In this document: positions 36,670 to 45,531 of the stretch, one piece after another | Layout: the number at the start of each line of letters is the position of its first letter | Position numbering within the stretch: the first letter of the stretch is position 1 | Origin: Flavobacteriaceae bacterium MAR_2010_188 | GTDB taxonomy: Bacteria; Bacteroidota; Bacteroidia; Flavobacteriales; Flavobacteriaceae | Length of the DNA stretch: 64,000 nucleotides | Direction: 5' to 3' | Assembly (NCBI GenBank): GCA_900104375.1 | Contig: LT629302.1 | Span: forward strand, 744,001 to 808,000 | The notes under the pieces: generated by a model | Seen by the model: the letters and a program-made list of their open reading frames with translations, nothing else | Told to the model about the DNA's origin: nothing | Database searches by the model: none | Position numbers and translations under genes: made by a program

Positions 36670-37323
36670 ATGAGCAACGTAGAGAGCATCCTTAAAGAAA
36701 AGTATGGTTTCGAGAATCCTTTTAAAACCGACGCGCTGGCAGAGAAGGCATTGCATTATTTAAAGAAAGAGACCAACTTACTTGACATTGGTTGTGGAGA
36801 AGGAGCAGATACAGTATTCTTTGCGAATAATGGATTCCGAGTTACGGCTTTGGATTTCAACGAAACCCATTTAGACCGTTTGCAGACATTTCTTGACGAT
36901 AACTCAATTAAAAATGCCACAATCGTACATACTGATATTCTGGATTTTCAATATCCTTTAAATCATTATGAGGTGATTAATTGTCTGCTGGTAGGTTGTT
37001 GTATGCTTCGGAGTGATTTTGAGGCGCTAAATCTAAAACTTAGATTAACCCTCAAAAAAGGGGGTATTCTCATAATGTCATTAAGAAATTATCTAGATCC
37101 TCAGTTTGTAGATTATGTTTCGACTGAAAAAATGATTGAACCCAATACGTTTACGAAAAGAGACGACTGTTGTGAAATTAGATACTATATCGAAAAAAAC
37201 CGACTTCTTGAATCTTTCCATGACTTTGAAATTCTCTATTATTTTGAAGGTTTTGCCAAGGATAAGTACGAAGAAATAGAACAGCATGGGGATTCTTATA
37301 TCATCTGTAGAAAGTTGGAATAA
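36670..37323 (+). CDS. Class I SAM-dependent methyltransferase (TehB-like)
   Basis: A 217-residue cytosolic enzyme with the SAM-binding glycine motif LLDIGCGEGADTVFFANNG (residues ~37-55), the acidic loop end RVTALDFNETHLDRL and motif II around DILDFQYPLNHYEVINCLLVG. It resembles TehB/tellurite-type methyltransferases; the acceptor is unknown. It stands alone, starting after the terminator and facing a minus-strand lipoprotein gene. Confidence 0.85.
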   Translation: MSNVESILKEKYGFENPFKTDALAEKALHYLKKETNLLDIGCGEGADTVFFANNGFRVTALDFNETHLDRLQTFLDDNSIKNATIVHTDILDFQYPLNHYEVINCLLVGCCMLRSDFEALNLKLRLTLKKGGILIMSLRNYLDPQFVDYVSTEKMIEPNTFTKRDDCCEIRYYIEKNRLLESFHDFEILYYFEGFAKDKYEEIEQHGDSYIICRKLE

Positions 37324-37449
37324 CTCCCATTCAACATTAAATCAGGAAGATCGATTCAAAAAGTCAGCAGGATTTAATTTTATTTTTTCTGTTGTTATAA
37401 GTTGGTTTCTTGTACGAACTATTAACCCCAAAAGGTGATGCAACCGTCT

Positions 37450-37971
37450 TTATTCATTCAAATATTTTGTTTTTCCGCATTGAGCAAAACTTTTGTCCCG
37501 TTTAAAATCAATTCGATTTGTCTCTGCAAAGTCCGAAATTAAGTCCGCGAACTGCTCTTTCTTTTCCTTAGTAACAGTTTGGTTTAAAACATTAAAGAAA
37601 TAGTTTTCTATTTCTCCGTTAGGCTCGAAATAAATTTTGTGAACAATAGTAATCGTTTCGTCTTCGACTTCCCAAGTGAATTTATTTTCCGACAAGTAAT
37701 TCCCGATTTGTTGGTGTAAATCAGTCCAAGATTCCATTACCGAATCATAGTCAGTTTTGGAAATTTGAGGATTTAGTAAATTGGGATGAGATTCGCCCAA
37801 ATTCATTTTATTATATTCGATTAGCTCTTGTTTATTGTCGAAGTTATATATACCAATTGACCTGGTTTTTTCAATACTGTCCGTCTTTTTCTTAGCATCT
37901 TGTTTGCAACTACTAATCCCAATTAAAGCTATTAAAATAAAAAGTTCTTTAAATATCAATTTCAGTTTCAT
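37450..37971 (-). CDS. Putative lipoprotein, 173 aa
   Basis: The N-terminus (MKLKLIFKELFILIALIGIS then SCKQD) is a lipoprotein signal with Cys22. The rest is hydrophilic, with a helical mid-part (SVMESWTDLHQQIGNYL) and a tail IDFKRDKSFAQCGKTKYLNE. No family is recognised. It stands alone and converges with the methyltransferase gene. Confidence 0.7.
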   Translation of the reverse strand: MKLKLIFKELFILIALIGISSCKQDAKKKTDSIEKTRSIGIYNFDNKQELIEYNKMNLGESHPNLLNPQISKTDYDSVMESWTDLHQQIGNYLSENKFTWEVEDETITIVHKIYFEPNGEIENYFFNVLNQTVTKEKKEQFADLISDFAETNRIDFKRDKSFAQCGKTKYLNE

Positions 37972-38244
37972 AATATAAAGTTTTTGATCGATTCCAAATA
38001 TATAACTAAATAATTAGTTTAAACTATGTTTTTAGTTTCAAAAGCTTAATTAACATTTCTATGCCAAAAAGGGAGGATGAAAGAATGGAGAATTTAAAGC
38101 TGAATTCGATATCGACTTAAGTGATAAAAAATTTAATGTAAGTTTACATCTTAAAATACTACTTTTAAATAGACTCTAAAATCAACTTGAATAAATCTAA
38201 TTTATCTTGCTTTACACATCTAAGATTTAAAAAAAACTATCGTT

Positions 38245-38721
38245 ATGAAATACACTAAGATTCTTGCATCACTATTATTATGTTCAGTCTTTTCTTTGTC
38301 TTCCTGTAATGACAAGCCTACTTCAAAAGTAGGGGAAATACCAGAAGGAGATGTGTCAAATTCGGCCACTACCACAGAGGCTGATACTCCTATCACTAGT
38401 ACAGAGCCCGCCCAAAATGCGGCTGGAGTTTGGCATTATACCTGTCCAAATGGAGATTCAGGAGGCGCTGGATCTGCAGTTCCATGCGCAGTTTGTGGTG
38501 CTACTTTGGCGCATAACTCAGCTTATCATGGCAATCCTACTGATACTTCTAATGCATCTAGTACTGCTCCATTTGCTAATAATCCCGCGGCCGAAAGTGG
38601 TCAAAATACAGCTGGAGTGTGGCATTATATCTGTCCAAAAGGAGATGCAGGCGGAGCTGGAACTGCTACTGCATGTCCCACTTGTGGTACTACCTTGGTA
38701 CATAATCAGGCCTTTCATTAA
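38245..38721 (+). CDS. Lipoprotein with two zinc-ribbon-like repeats
   Basis: A 158-residue protein: lipobox SLSSC (Cys21), a Thr/Ser/Ala linker, then two near-identical units. Unit 1 begins at residue 60 (AGVWHYTCPNGDSGG ... CAVCGATLAHNSAYH), unit 2 at residue 123 (AGVWHYICPKGDAGG ... CPTCGTTLVHNQAFH). Each has one Cys followed by a CxxCG pair and several His, which suggests metal binding outside the cell. The linker also repeats (N-T-A-G-V-W). Single units of this type occur in other flavobacterial proteins. Function is unknown. Confidence 0.8.
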   Translation: MKYTKILASLLLCSVFSLSSCNDKPTSKVGEIPEGDVSNSATTTEADTPITSTEPAQNAAGVWHYTCPNGDSGGAGSAVPCAVCGATLAHNSAYHGNPTDTSNASSTAPFANNPAAESGQNTAGVWHYICPKGDAGGAGTATACPTCGTTLVHNQAFH

Positions 38722-38946
38722 GATAAGCTGTAAGGGTTATAATTTTAAGGTAACAGCTAACTCTGCTAGACAAACTTACCCTGAGAATAAGGTCTTACTA
38801 AATTTGTAGGCTTACACTAGACTATCTAAACAGTATTGCTGGATTATGCTTTAGGAGGAAACTCCATTGGAAATGTCTAAGGTATGTGTTTGTTTATTAA
38901 ATCAGTTTTTAGAACACAGATCTAAGCTTTAACCACCTTATCCTAA

Positions 38947-39813
38947 ATGAACTTAGCACAAAAATTAGGATTTTCAGAGAATGCAAAGTTGCTGATAATT
39001 CACGCCGATGATGCGGGACTTTCTCATTCCGAAAATATGGCCACGATCCAATCGCTGGAGCAAGGTATGGTCAATTCTTATAGCCTAATGGTTCCTTGCC
39101 CGTGGTTTTATGAGATGGCAGTTTTTGCAAAGAACAATCCACGGTTTGATTGTGGTATTCACTTAACCCTAACCTGCGAATGGGAAAATTATAAATTCGG
39201 ACCTGTTTTACCAATCAACCAAGTCCCAAGTTTAGTGGATGAAAATGGTTATTTTTATAAAAAAAGAGAAGACCTTCGAAAAAATGCCACTGCCGAAGAT
39301 GTGAAAAACGAGCTTCATGCCCAAATAAAAAAAGCAATTAGCTTCGGATTAAACCCCACACATCTAGACTCTCATATGTATAGTGTTGGCGCCAGCCCAG
39401 AATTTTTTAAGATATATAGAGAGTTGGGCAAAAAATACAATTTGCCTGTCTTGCTGAGCAGAGAGCTAATGGAGATGGTAGGACTAAATCCTGATGAGAT
39501 ACTAGACAAAGAAGATTTAATTCTTGAAAAATTACATATCGGAAAGTTTAGTGATTTTAAATCTGGTCGGTTAGAGGATTATTACTCGAATGTCTTTCAA
39601 CATTTGGAAAGTGGTTTAAACGTTATTTTAATACATCCGGCATTTGATGATAATGAAATGAAGGGAATAACCGTAAACCATCCTAATTTTGGTTCTGAGT
39701 GGCGACAAATCGATTTTGATATTTTTACCAATCAAGAAAATATGAAAAAACTCAAGGAATCCGACATCCAACTAATTACTTGGAACGACCTCAAACAAGT
39801 ACTTATTGCTTAG
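38947..39813 (+). CDS. ChbG/YdjC family carbohydrate deacetylase
   Basis: A 288-residue cytosolic protein. [17 protein letters not shown] carries the paired Asp at the start of the YdjC barrel; [11 protein letters not shown] and [12 protein letters not shown] supply the metal-binding histidines; [11 protein letters not shown] follows. Family members remove acetyl groups from chito-oligosaccharides or related sugars. No sugar operon surrounds it, so the substrate is open. Confidence 0.88.
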   Translation: MNLAQKLGFSENAKLLIIHADDAGLSHSENMATIQSLEQGMVNSYSLMVPCPWFYEMAVFAKNNPRFDCGIHLTLTCEWENYKFGPVLPINQVPSLVDENGYFYKKREDLRKNATAEDVKNELHAQIKKAISFGLNPTHLDSHMYSVGASPEFFKIYRELGKKYNLPVLLSRELMEMVGLNPDEILDKEDLILEKLHIGKFSDFKSGRLEDYYSNVFQHLESGLNVILIHPAFDDNEMKGITVNHPNFGSEWRQIDFDIFTNQENMKKLKESDIQLITWNDLKQVLIA

Positions 39814-40015
39814 TTCAAATTAATTACAACTCTCCGAAACCTTAATTTAAATACAGTTTTAGGATTGCTAGAAACTATAAATGGCATTAAGCCTACCGAT
39901 TTTTTTCTTAACTTCTTTTAACTCAAATTCTATTAAAGAAAGCCGCTTTCTATCCGTTTTTAGCTAACAATTTCTAGTATCCAGTCTTCAATTAAATTAC
40001 TTAAAAGACTAGTTT

Positions 40016-40047
40016 ATATGACAAAATGTAAATAAAACTTGTCATAT
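40016..40047. promoter_or_regulatory. Inverted repeat overlapping a promoter (candidate XRE operator)
   Basis: ATATGACAA (40016-40024) and TTGTCATAT (40039-40047) are perfect inverted arms separated by 14 bases. The right arm holds the TTG (40039-40041) that would be the -33 element, with TATTTTTG at 40061-40068 as an exact -7 box 19 bases later. Further TGTCA/TGACA words occur at 40069 and 40103. A regulator binding here would block the promoter of the 40109/40513 pair. Confidence 0.65.
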
Positions 40048-40108
40048 TCAATAAGTCATGTATTTTTGTGTCAAATAAACTTTACAAATAATCAAATATA
40101 GTTGACAA

Positions 40109-40516
40109 ATGAAAACTGAAAACAAAACACTTCAAATGAAAAAGGTTACTCAGAATCTTGCAGTATGGACTGGACTATGGTTAGTGTCTTTAGCACTGGC
40201 CACCTTTGGACCAAAATTTCTCTGGGAGCAAAACAAGATTTGGAGTATACTGGCAATTTTAATCAATACGGCCTTTGGAGCAGGTATGATATGGGCAAAC
40301 ATAAAACATATTGGTGTACTAGATGAACTTCAAAAGAAAATTCAAATGGATGCCATGGGCGTTGCTTTAGGTGTTGGTATCGTAGGAGGATTAAGTTATT
40401 CTGTTATGGATATTGCGAATGTCATCTCCAGTGATGCCGAAATTGGCTTTCTGGTGATGTTGATCAGTGTATCTTATATAATAGCATTAGTTATAGGAAA
40501 AAAACGTTACGCATGA
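40109..40516 (+). CDS. Four-helix membrane protein paired with an XRE regulator
   Basis: A 135-residue protein with about four membrane helices (LAVWTGLWLVSLALATFG, WSILAILINTAFGAGMIWA, GVALGVGIVGGLSYSVMDI, EIGFLVMLISVSYIIALVIG) and a cytosolic basic end (KKRYA). No function is recognised. It shares 4 bp with the XRE gene, so both are made from one mRNA. A membrane protein plus small XRE regulator is a common two-gene unit in flavobacteria. Its job is unknown. Confidence 0.8.
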   Translation: MKTENKTLQMKKVTQNLAVWTGLWLVSLALATFGPKFLWEQNKIWSILAILINTAFGAGMIWANIKHIGVLDELQKKIQMDAMGVALGVGIVGGLSYSVMDIANVISSDAEIGFLVMLISVSYIIALVIGKKRYA

Positions 40517-40713
40517 AAAATAAATTAAAAGTTCTTCGTGCAGAATTAGATATGACCCAAGCAGATCTTGCCGACGCATTGGAGGTTTCCCGCCAAACGA
40601 TTAATGCCATCGAAAAAGGCAAGTTTGATCCCAGCTTACCATTGGCATTTAAAATGGCGAAATTATTTGACTTGGCCATTGAAGAAATTTTCGATAATTC
40701 TGAAAAAGTGTGA
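40513..40713 (+). CDS. XRE-family HTH regulator, 66 aa
   Basis: A compact helix-turn-helix protein: LKVLRAELDMTQADLADALEV, then SRQTINAIEKGKFDPSLPLAFKMAKLF, the standard Cro/CI fold with conserved Gln, Arg and Glu. It ends after IEEIFD. Overlaps the membrane protein gene by 4 bp (ATGA). It probably represses its own operon through the inverted repeat at 40016. Confidence 0.92.
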   Translation: MKNKLKVLRAELDMTQADLADALEVSRQTINAIEKGKFDPSLPLAFKMAKLFDLAIEEIFDNSEKV

Positions 40714-40812
40714 CTCCAGATTAAGAATCCTTAGTTCTTGCCATTGCCAATTTTGAAAATTAATTCTGTCCTAACTTTATGTTACAGAAATATTCAAAAA
40801 AAATTAAAGCAC

Positions 40813-41090
40813 ATGGCACTTATAAATCTATAAATCAACTTTAACGGAATTGCGAATGAAGCTTTCAATTTATACAGATCGATATTTGGCGGAGAATTCG
40901 CAACTATTATCCGTTTTAAAGAATTAGAGAATCTGGATTTAACGTCTCAGAAGCTGAAGCAAATAAGATTTTGCACTTTGCTTTACCGATCGGCAAAAAT
41001 GTCCTTATGGCGAATGATGTACCCAAAATTATGGTCCGAGTAAACGAAAATGAAAACAGAAGTAAAATTTCAATCGCAATTAACCTTTGA
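40813..41090 (+). pseudogene. Broken VOC (PhnB-like) family gene
   Basis: A trace of a PhnB-like dioxygenase-fold protein. From ATG 40813 the frame reads INL, a TAA where homologues have Tyr, then INFNGIANEAFNLYRSIFGG. After ENLD the frame shifts, and a second frame resumes with NKILHFALPIGKNVLMAN and ends SIAINL with TGA at 41088-41090. At least one stop and one frameshift show that it is dead. The minus-strand ORF across this stretch is a shadow. Confidence 0.75.
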
Positions 41091-41184
41091 GAGCATAAGC
41101 CAATAAGGACTATAACATTTAGACTACTAAGACGGGATCTCCTAATTATATATGTACGAATTCTTATCTTACCTTTCAAAATAG

Positions 41185-41211
41185 AAATATACTTTCCTAG
41201 AAAGTATATTT
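41185..41211. repeat. Perfect inverted repeat upstream of the lipoprotein cassette
   Basis: AAATATACTTTC (41185-41196) and GAAAGTATATTT (41200-41211) are perfect 12-bp arms with a CTA loop. It ends 4 bp before the GTTGTGTGTAAT boundary at 41216. It may be the inner hairpin of a worn attC-like element, or a terminator; no long T run follows. Confidence 0.75.
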
Positions 41212-41241
41212 AATTGTTGTGTGTAATAAAAACCATCTATA

Positions 41242-41610
41242 ATGAACAAATTAACTTTATTACTTATTGCGGTTCTGACTTTAAATTCCTGTTACATATT
41301 CTGGGAAAATGGAATAGAAGTGGAAATTGAAAATAATTCGGACACCTCTATTTCTGACGTGAAATTTACAACTTCAGAAGACTTAAATTCTGTAGATTTT
41401 GCAACTATTGATCCTGATGAAAAAGTCTCGGATTTTTTGAAAATGACTGATAATAAAAGCGATGGTGGTTACGTATTAAAATTTACTCGTGCAAACGGTA
41501 AAGAAGAAATAAGTGGAGCTGGATATTATACAAATGGCGGCTCTCTTGATAGTCGAGTAATCTTCAAAATAGAAAAGGATACTGTATATGCTTCCACAAG
41601 TCAATATTAA
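41242..41610 (+). CDS. Small lipoprotein, 122 aa, cassette-borne
   Basis: Signal peptide with lipobox (LLLIAVLTLNSC, Cys17), then a beta-rich domain with VEIENNSDTSISDVKFTT and GGYVLKFTRANGKEE. It looks like a small secreted beta-sandwich protein; the family is not recognised. The gene alone occupies the interval between two copies of GTTGTGTGTAAT (41216 and 41742), with the attC-like hairpin at its 3' side. Confidence 0.75.
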   Translation: MNKLTLLLIAVLTLNSCYIFWENGIEVEIENNSDTSISDVKFTTSEDLNSVDFATIDPDEKVSDFLKMTDNKSDGGYVLKFTRANGKEEISGAGYYTNGGSLDSRVIFKIEKDTVYASTSQY

Positions 41611-41618
41611 AAAAACTA

Positions 41619-41753
41619 TGCACAACAATATATAAAAACAATGCTTAAATCAGTCTTGAATCGAAAGTCCGTGCTCGCTTGCTAAGCGGATTGTCCTGCG
41701 GACAATCACGCTCGCCAGCTCGCACAGTTTTTATACGAGACGTTGTGTGTAAT
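41619..41753 (+). repeat. attC-like hairpin element after the lipoprotein gene
   Basis: Two-part stems as in integron attC sites. The outer boxes are CACAAC (41621-41626) and GTTGTG (41742-41747). The inner boxes are TATAAAAAC and GTTTTTATA. The centre holds a further stem, ATTGTCC (41690-41696) with GGACAAT (41700-41706). GTTGTGTGTAAT at 41742-41753 is a perfect copy of the sequence at 41216-41227, in front of the gene. No integrase is visible in the window. Confidence 0.7.
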
Positions 41754-41798
41754 GCATGAAAGAACCTCCGAATTAATAAGGAAAAAGACGAAAACTAT

Positions 41799-42287
41799 TT
41801 AGTTTTCGTCTTCAGGCTCGATAAATTCTGACTGATATTTTTCTAAAAACTTCTTCTGCCTTTCAATCATTTGTTGGGTGATTTTGTCAATATTCATAAA
41901 ATCTTTGCCAAAATCACTTCCAAAAAAATCGTCATTAAAGTAATGTTTACTAAAAAGTGAATCCTTAGTGAAAACCTCGTCAAATCCATTATTTTCAAAA
42001 TCTGAAAAATTTGTGAAGAATCTTGATTTAAAAGATTGCAGCAAACTATCCTTATCTAAAACTGAAAGATCATCTAATTTACCATCAGATGACCAAGAAT
42101 AAATACTATCATACCTTATTAAATTTCCATTCTCATCAAATTCCTTGTCAACTTTCCAAGACCCTTTAGGCTGTTCAACCACTTTTCCTTCACTTTCTAT
42201 TATTTCAGTTTTTCTCGTGTCATTTTTTTGACCGTTGCAACTGACACTTAACAAGCCAATCATAAATAATAAAAAATATCTTTTCAT
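41799..42287 (-). CDS. Putative lipoprotein, 162 aa
   Basis: ATG 42287 is chosen over the preceding GTG. The N-terminus (MKRYFLLFMIGLLSVSC) is a lipoprotein signal. The rest is charged and Phe/Asp-rich (NNGFDEVFTKDSLFSKHYFN, FFGSDFGKDFMNIDKI) and ends in a helix QQMIERQKKFLEKYQSEF. No family is recognised. It follows two minus-strand genes (42299-43144) in the same direction and may be co-transcribed. Confidence 0.7.
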   Translation of the reverse strand: MKRYFLLFMIGLLSVSCNGQKNDTRKTEIIESEGKVVEQPKGSWKVDKEFDENGNLIRYDSIYSWSSDGKLDDLSVLDKDSLLQSFKSRFFTNFSDFENNGFDEVFTKDSLFSKHYFNDDFFGSDFGKDFMNIDKITQQMIERQKKFLEKYQSEFIEPEDEN

Positions 42288-42298
42288 CACTTTAGATT

Positions 42299-42559
42299 TT
42301 AGGTTAAACTTAATTTTGGGTTTATTAAAAATGTTTTGAACAAACCACCAGTCTCTATCGTTTTAATCAATTTATCTTGGTGGAACACATTTGTATGTCG
42401 TTCATCATTTTTATACCAAAGACATTCCAAATAAGTATCATAATCAACCAAACCAAGTACTGAATCTTTTTTTGGAACATATTTGAGAACTTGCATTTTT
42501 GGAGCGGTAAGTTTTCCTCTAACTTTCACCCAGTCCCCAGATTTAAACTTTCTTGGCAT
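42299..42559 (-). CDS. YodC-like (DUF2158) small protein
   Basis: An 86-residue protein beginning PRKFKSGDWVKVRGK, followed by a strand APKMQVLKYV, a conserved LECLWY and VFHQDKLIK. The order KSGD-V-K ... C-W-(Y/F) ... L matches the small SH3-like YodC/DUF2158 fold. The role is unknown. It lies between the Hsp20 gene and the lipoprotein gene on the same strand. Confidence 0.65.
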   Translation of the reverse strand: MPRKFKSGDWVKVRGKLTAPKMQVLKYVPKKDSVLGLVDYDTYLECLWYKNDERHTNVFHQDKLIKTIETGGLFKTFLINPKLSLT

Positions 42560-42667
42560 AAGATTAAAATTTTAAAGATTAAAACATTATTAGTAGTATA
42601 GAGGAGACCGATTACTCGGTCCCCTTCTATATACTTCATACTTCAATCAAAAAATTTTGTGAATCAG

Positions 42668-43144
42668 TTATGAAATCTTAATGCTTCTGGATGGCTTTTG
42701 TTTAGCCTCTTCCTTTTTCGGTAAGAGAATACTCAAAATACCTTCGTTATAACGCGCATTAATTTTTTCATCATTTACACTTTCAGGCAGAGTAAAGGTT
42801 CTTTTGAACGAAGAGTAACCAAACTCCCTACGAGTATAGTTTTCTTCTTTGTGTTCATTTTCTTCCTTTGTCTCTGTTGAGATTGATAATAGTTGATTAT
42901 CAATGTCAATTTGGAAATCTGATTTTTTAAGACCCGGAACTGCCATTTCTACCATAAATGCATCGGCGGTTTCTTTGATGTTTACTTTTGGCAAAGTAAT
43001 TCCAGTATTGAAGTTTGAGGTAAATACGGATGGTAGGTCTCGATTAAATATATCATCTAACCAATTTGACAAAGTTGGGAAGTTTTGATTTGAATTACTG
43101 TTCGCTAAACTTCCGCTTTTAGGAACACTAACTAAATTGCTCAT
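42668..43144 (-). CDS. Small heat-shock protein Hsp20
   Basis: A 158-residue chaperone with an alpha-crystallin domain. LPKVNIKETADAFMVEMAVP opens the domain; GLKKSDFQIDIDNQLLSIS and TRREFGYSSFKRTFTLPE follow; the later RYNEGILSILLPK carries the I-x-I-like anchor. It prevents aggregation of unfolding proteins. A perfect 14-bp palindrome (TTTCAAATTTGAAA, 43172-43185) lies 28 bp before the ATG. Confidence 0.95.
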   Translation of the reverse strand: MSNLVSVPKSGSLANSNSNQNFPTLSNWLDDIFNRDLPSVFTSNFNTGITLPKVNIKETADAFMVEMAVPGLKKSDFQIDIDNQLLSISTETKEENEHKEENYTRREFGYSSFKRTFTLPESVNDEKINARYNEGILSILLPKKEEAKQKPSRSIKIS

Positions 43145-43171
43145 AATTACAAAATTTTAAATTAAACATTA

Positions 43172-43185
43172 TTTCAAATTTGAAA
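43172..43185. promoter_or_regulatory. Palindrome upstream of hsp20
   Basis: TTTCAAATTTGAAA is perfectly self-complementary and 28 bp upstream of the hsp20 start. It could be a repressor site or may reflect AT-rich composition. In the rest of the gap to 43712 only a 46-codon open stretch (43512-43651, KGEFENLLDKSLWLDQ) is seen; it is not recognised. Confidence 0.4.
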
Positions 43186-43712
43186 TCTAAATTGATTTCG
43201 ATTTAAATAAAACAAAAAAAATACCATAATGGAAAAAGGGTGTTTTATCCTAAATTTTTAATTGAATATGTGTGTTTCGCTGTCAATTTTTCAGCATAAA
43301 TGTCATTCTTTCACTTAAGTAAATGTCAACTCGACATTTTGAATATATGGAAATTAGAAAAGCCAGAGTTGAAAAATTGGAAACTTGGAACAATAATCAC
43401 CTATTACCATTTTTGCTGCCAATATTTCAATTAAGGAAATGGACAGTTGCTCAAACCCCATAGATGGACCGGCAAATCTTAAGGTGAATCTGATTATTTT
43501 CCCATATTAAAAAAGGGGAGTTTGAAAATTTATTGGACAAGTCCTTGTGGCTCGATCAAATAATGATCGACAAACTTAAACGTTCCATAATGATTGATAA
43601 AATGTACAACAAATGTAATGGGAACTTGATGGGAAAATATGCTATATAATAAAGATTTTTATGAATTTCTTAACTTAGAATAGTCTTAAATTTGTCTAAT
43701 AATTTTCTCAAT

Positions 43713-44060
43713 ATGCTTGGCTTTAAGTATTTTATTTGCAGCCTATTTTTATGTTTGTCTTTCGGCTCTCCACAATCTTTTCATGGAGTCTCCTCAACAA
43801 TTGATAGCCAGACAGAGATTATTTCTACCACAAGCGACAACCATCATCAAGCCCTATTAGTTGATGGACATTTCGAAACACATCAGGCCAATTGGTCTTT
43901 TAAAACATTTAAAACACCCTTCATACCAAGTAATCATAAGGTTTCGCTACCTTCTGCCGAAACCTACGATTATAAACTGCTTTATTTAGGGATTAGCAAA
44001 ACCATTCCTTTAAAATTAACATCAAGTAAGCTCATCTTTCCCTTTCATTTTTTTACATAA
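43713..44060 (+). CDS. Small secreted protein, 115 aa, unknown
   Basis: ATG 43713 gives a hydrophobic N-terminus (MLGFKYFICSLFLCLSFG) typical of a signal peptide; the TTG at 43692 is not needed. The rest has a His/Glu-rich patch (SDNHHQALLVDGHFETHQ) and a Phe-rich tail. Its layout resembles the ORF at 24543-24923. No function is recognised. Confidence 0.55.
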   Translation: MLGFKYFICSLFLCLSFGSPQSFHGVSSTIDSQTEIISTTSDNHHQALLVDGHFETHQANWSFKTFKTPFIPSNHKVSLPSAETYDYKLLYLGISKTIPLKLTSSKLIFPFHFFT

Positions 44061-44155
44061 ACGATTGTCCGATTATTTTTTTTTGAATCTGTTCCCACTC
44101 TGTAGGAATACAGATTCGTAATCCAATTCAATCTAAATTCTAAAATATAATTAAA

Positions 44156-44662
44156 ATGAAAATATCAATGTCGGTGATGATTGTACTCACCACCTTATTT
44201 TGTGTGCTGCCATATTTATATTTCATGCTTATGGGAAACTATAATACCAAAAAGAAAGAGAAATTATTTAAAGATGCCATCAAAGGAGAAAACTTGACGC
44301 TTAACAATAAAGAACAATGGAACGATAGTTTTATAGGACTAGACGAATCTCGAAATATTCTGATATTCATAAAATTAGTGAACCAAGAACCGACCATTCT
44401 GAAAGTTGATCTTAAACAAATCACAACTTGTCAAATCAATAGAAAAACGAGAGAGTTTAAAAAGGAAAAGAAAATGGAATCTGAACTTCAGTCCTTGGAT
44501 TTAGAATTGACCATTCAATCTAAAGGAGAACCAATCACTTTTAATTTTTATGATATAGTCGAAGAGTTTTCTGAAAATTTGGAGCTAAAACGTGCTGAAA
44601 AATGGCAGACTTTGATACTCCAAGGTAGGGATATTTCAATTTTCAATAAAAGGGCAGCTTAA
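44156..44662 (+). CDS. Membrane-anchored protein, 168 aa, unknown
   Basis: One N-terminal membrane helix (MSVMIVLTTLFCVLPYLYFML) followed by a basic cytosolic domain. The domain has VDLKQITTCQINRKTREFKK, then an alternating strand pattern LDLELTIQSKGEPITFNFYD and an amphipathic helix (SENLELKRAEKWQTLILQ). No family is recognised. It sits between the small secreted gene and dedA on the same strand. Confidence 0.7.
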   Translation: MKISMSVMIVLTTLFCVLPYLYFMLMGNYNTKKKEKLFKDAIKGENLTLNNKEQWNDSFIGLDESRNILIFIKLVNQEPTILKVDLKQITTCQINRKTREFKKEKKMESELQSLDLELTIQSKGEPITFNFYDIVEEFSENLELKRAEKWQTLILQGRDISIFNKRAA

Positions 44663-44821
44663 TTCAGCTGCATCGATAATCGTAACTACCTTAATCTATG
44701 AAAGGTCTCTGGATTAAGGTTCGGTTACGATTGTTACCACTAAAAAAGCTGCATCGTTGAATGTTTAAAATCTTGAAAAATAGATTTTAAGTAGAACACT
44801 AATCGCATAAATACTTAAACT

Positions 44822-45508
44822 TTGGAAATCATTAATATCCTTTTGGATTTTGTATTTAATCTCGACCAACATCTTTTGGAACTGGTTTTGGATTATGGAG
44901 TTTGGATTTATGCTATTCTATTTTTGATAGTATTTATGGAAACAGGGCTGGTGATTATGGCTTTTTTGCCCGGAGATATACTATTATTCACTGCAGGCAC
45001 TTTTTGCGCAGGCGTACAAAATGATATGGGACAGACAGCTGAATTAAATCTTTTTTTCACCTTGCTAATTTTGGTTATAGCCGCAATTCTCGGAGATGGT
45101 GTCAATTATTATCTTGGTAAGACTATAGGTCTTAAAATACTCAACTGGGAAATACGCGGTAAGAAAATCGTAAATCCTAAATACATCTTGAAGACAAACC
45201 AGTTCTATGACAATTATGGTTCAAAAACTATCATTATTGCTCGTTTCTTGCCTTTGATCAGAACGTTTGCGCCTTTTGTGGCAGGAATTGCAGAAATGCG
45301 ATATGCTAAATTTATACGCTATAATGTGTCTGGAGCAATTATATGGGTTTTTAGCTTGGTTTTTATAGGCTACTTTTTCGGAAATCTAAACATCGTTAAG
45401 AATAATTTTGAAATTGTAATCTTCGGAATCATTATTTTGTCATTAGCACCAATGTTCATTGAAATCATTAGGAACAACATAAAGAAAGAACAGCGCCTAA
45501 CTAACTAA
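44822..45508 (+). CDS. DedA family membrane protein
   Basis: A 228-residue VTT-domain protein with about five helices. MAFLPGDILLFTAGTF and IIARFLPLIRTFAPFVAGIA, with the Arg and Gly/Pro turns of DedA, are present. These proteins help move or scramble lipid carriers across the inner membrane. The start is TTG at 44822; no better codon lies upstream. It is followed 23 bp on by terC. Confidence 0.9.
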   Translation: MEIINILLDFVFNLDQHLLELVLDYGVWIYAILFLIVFMETGLVIMAFLPGDILLFTAGTFCAGVQNDMGQTAELNLFFTLLILVIAAILGDGVNYYLGKTIGLKILNWEIRGKKIVNPKYILKTNQFYDNYGSKTIIIARFLPLIRTFAPFVAGIAEMRYAKFIRYNVSGAIIWVFSLVFIGYFFGNLNIVKNNFEIVIFGIIILSLAPMFIEIIRNNIKKEQRLTN

Positions 45509-45531
45509 CTAAAAAAAAACTATACTACTAG

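Noticed and set aside
38351-38809. A 152-codon ORF overlapping the zinc-ribbon lipoprotein gene
   Set aside because: It lies in another frame of the same strand and lacks a signal or motif; the lipoprotein frame has the repeats and lipobox.
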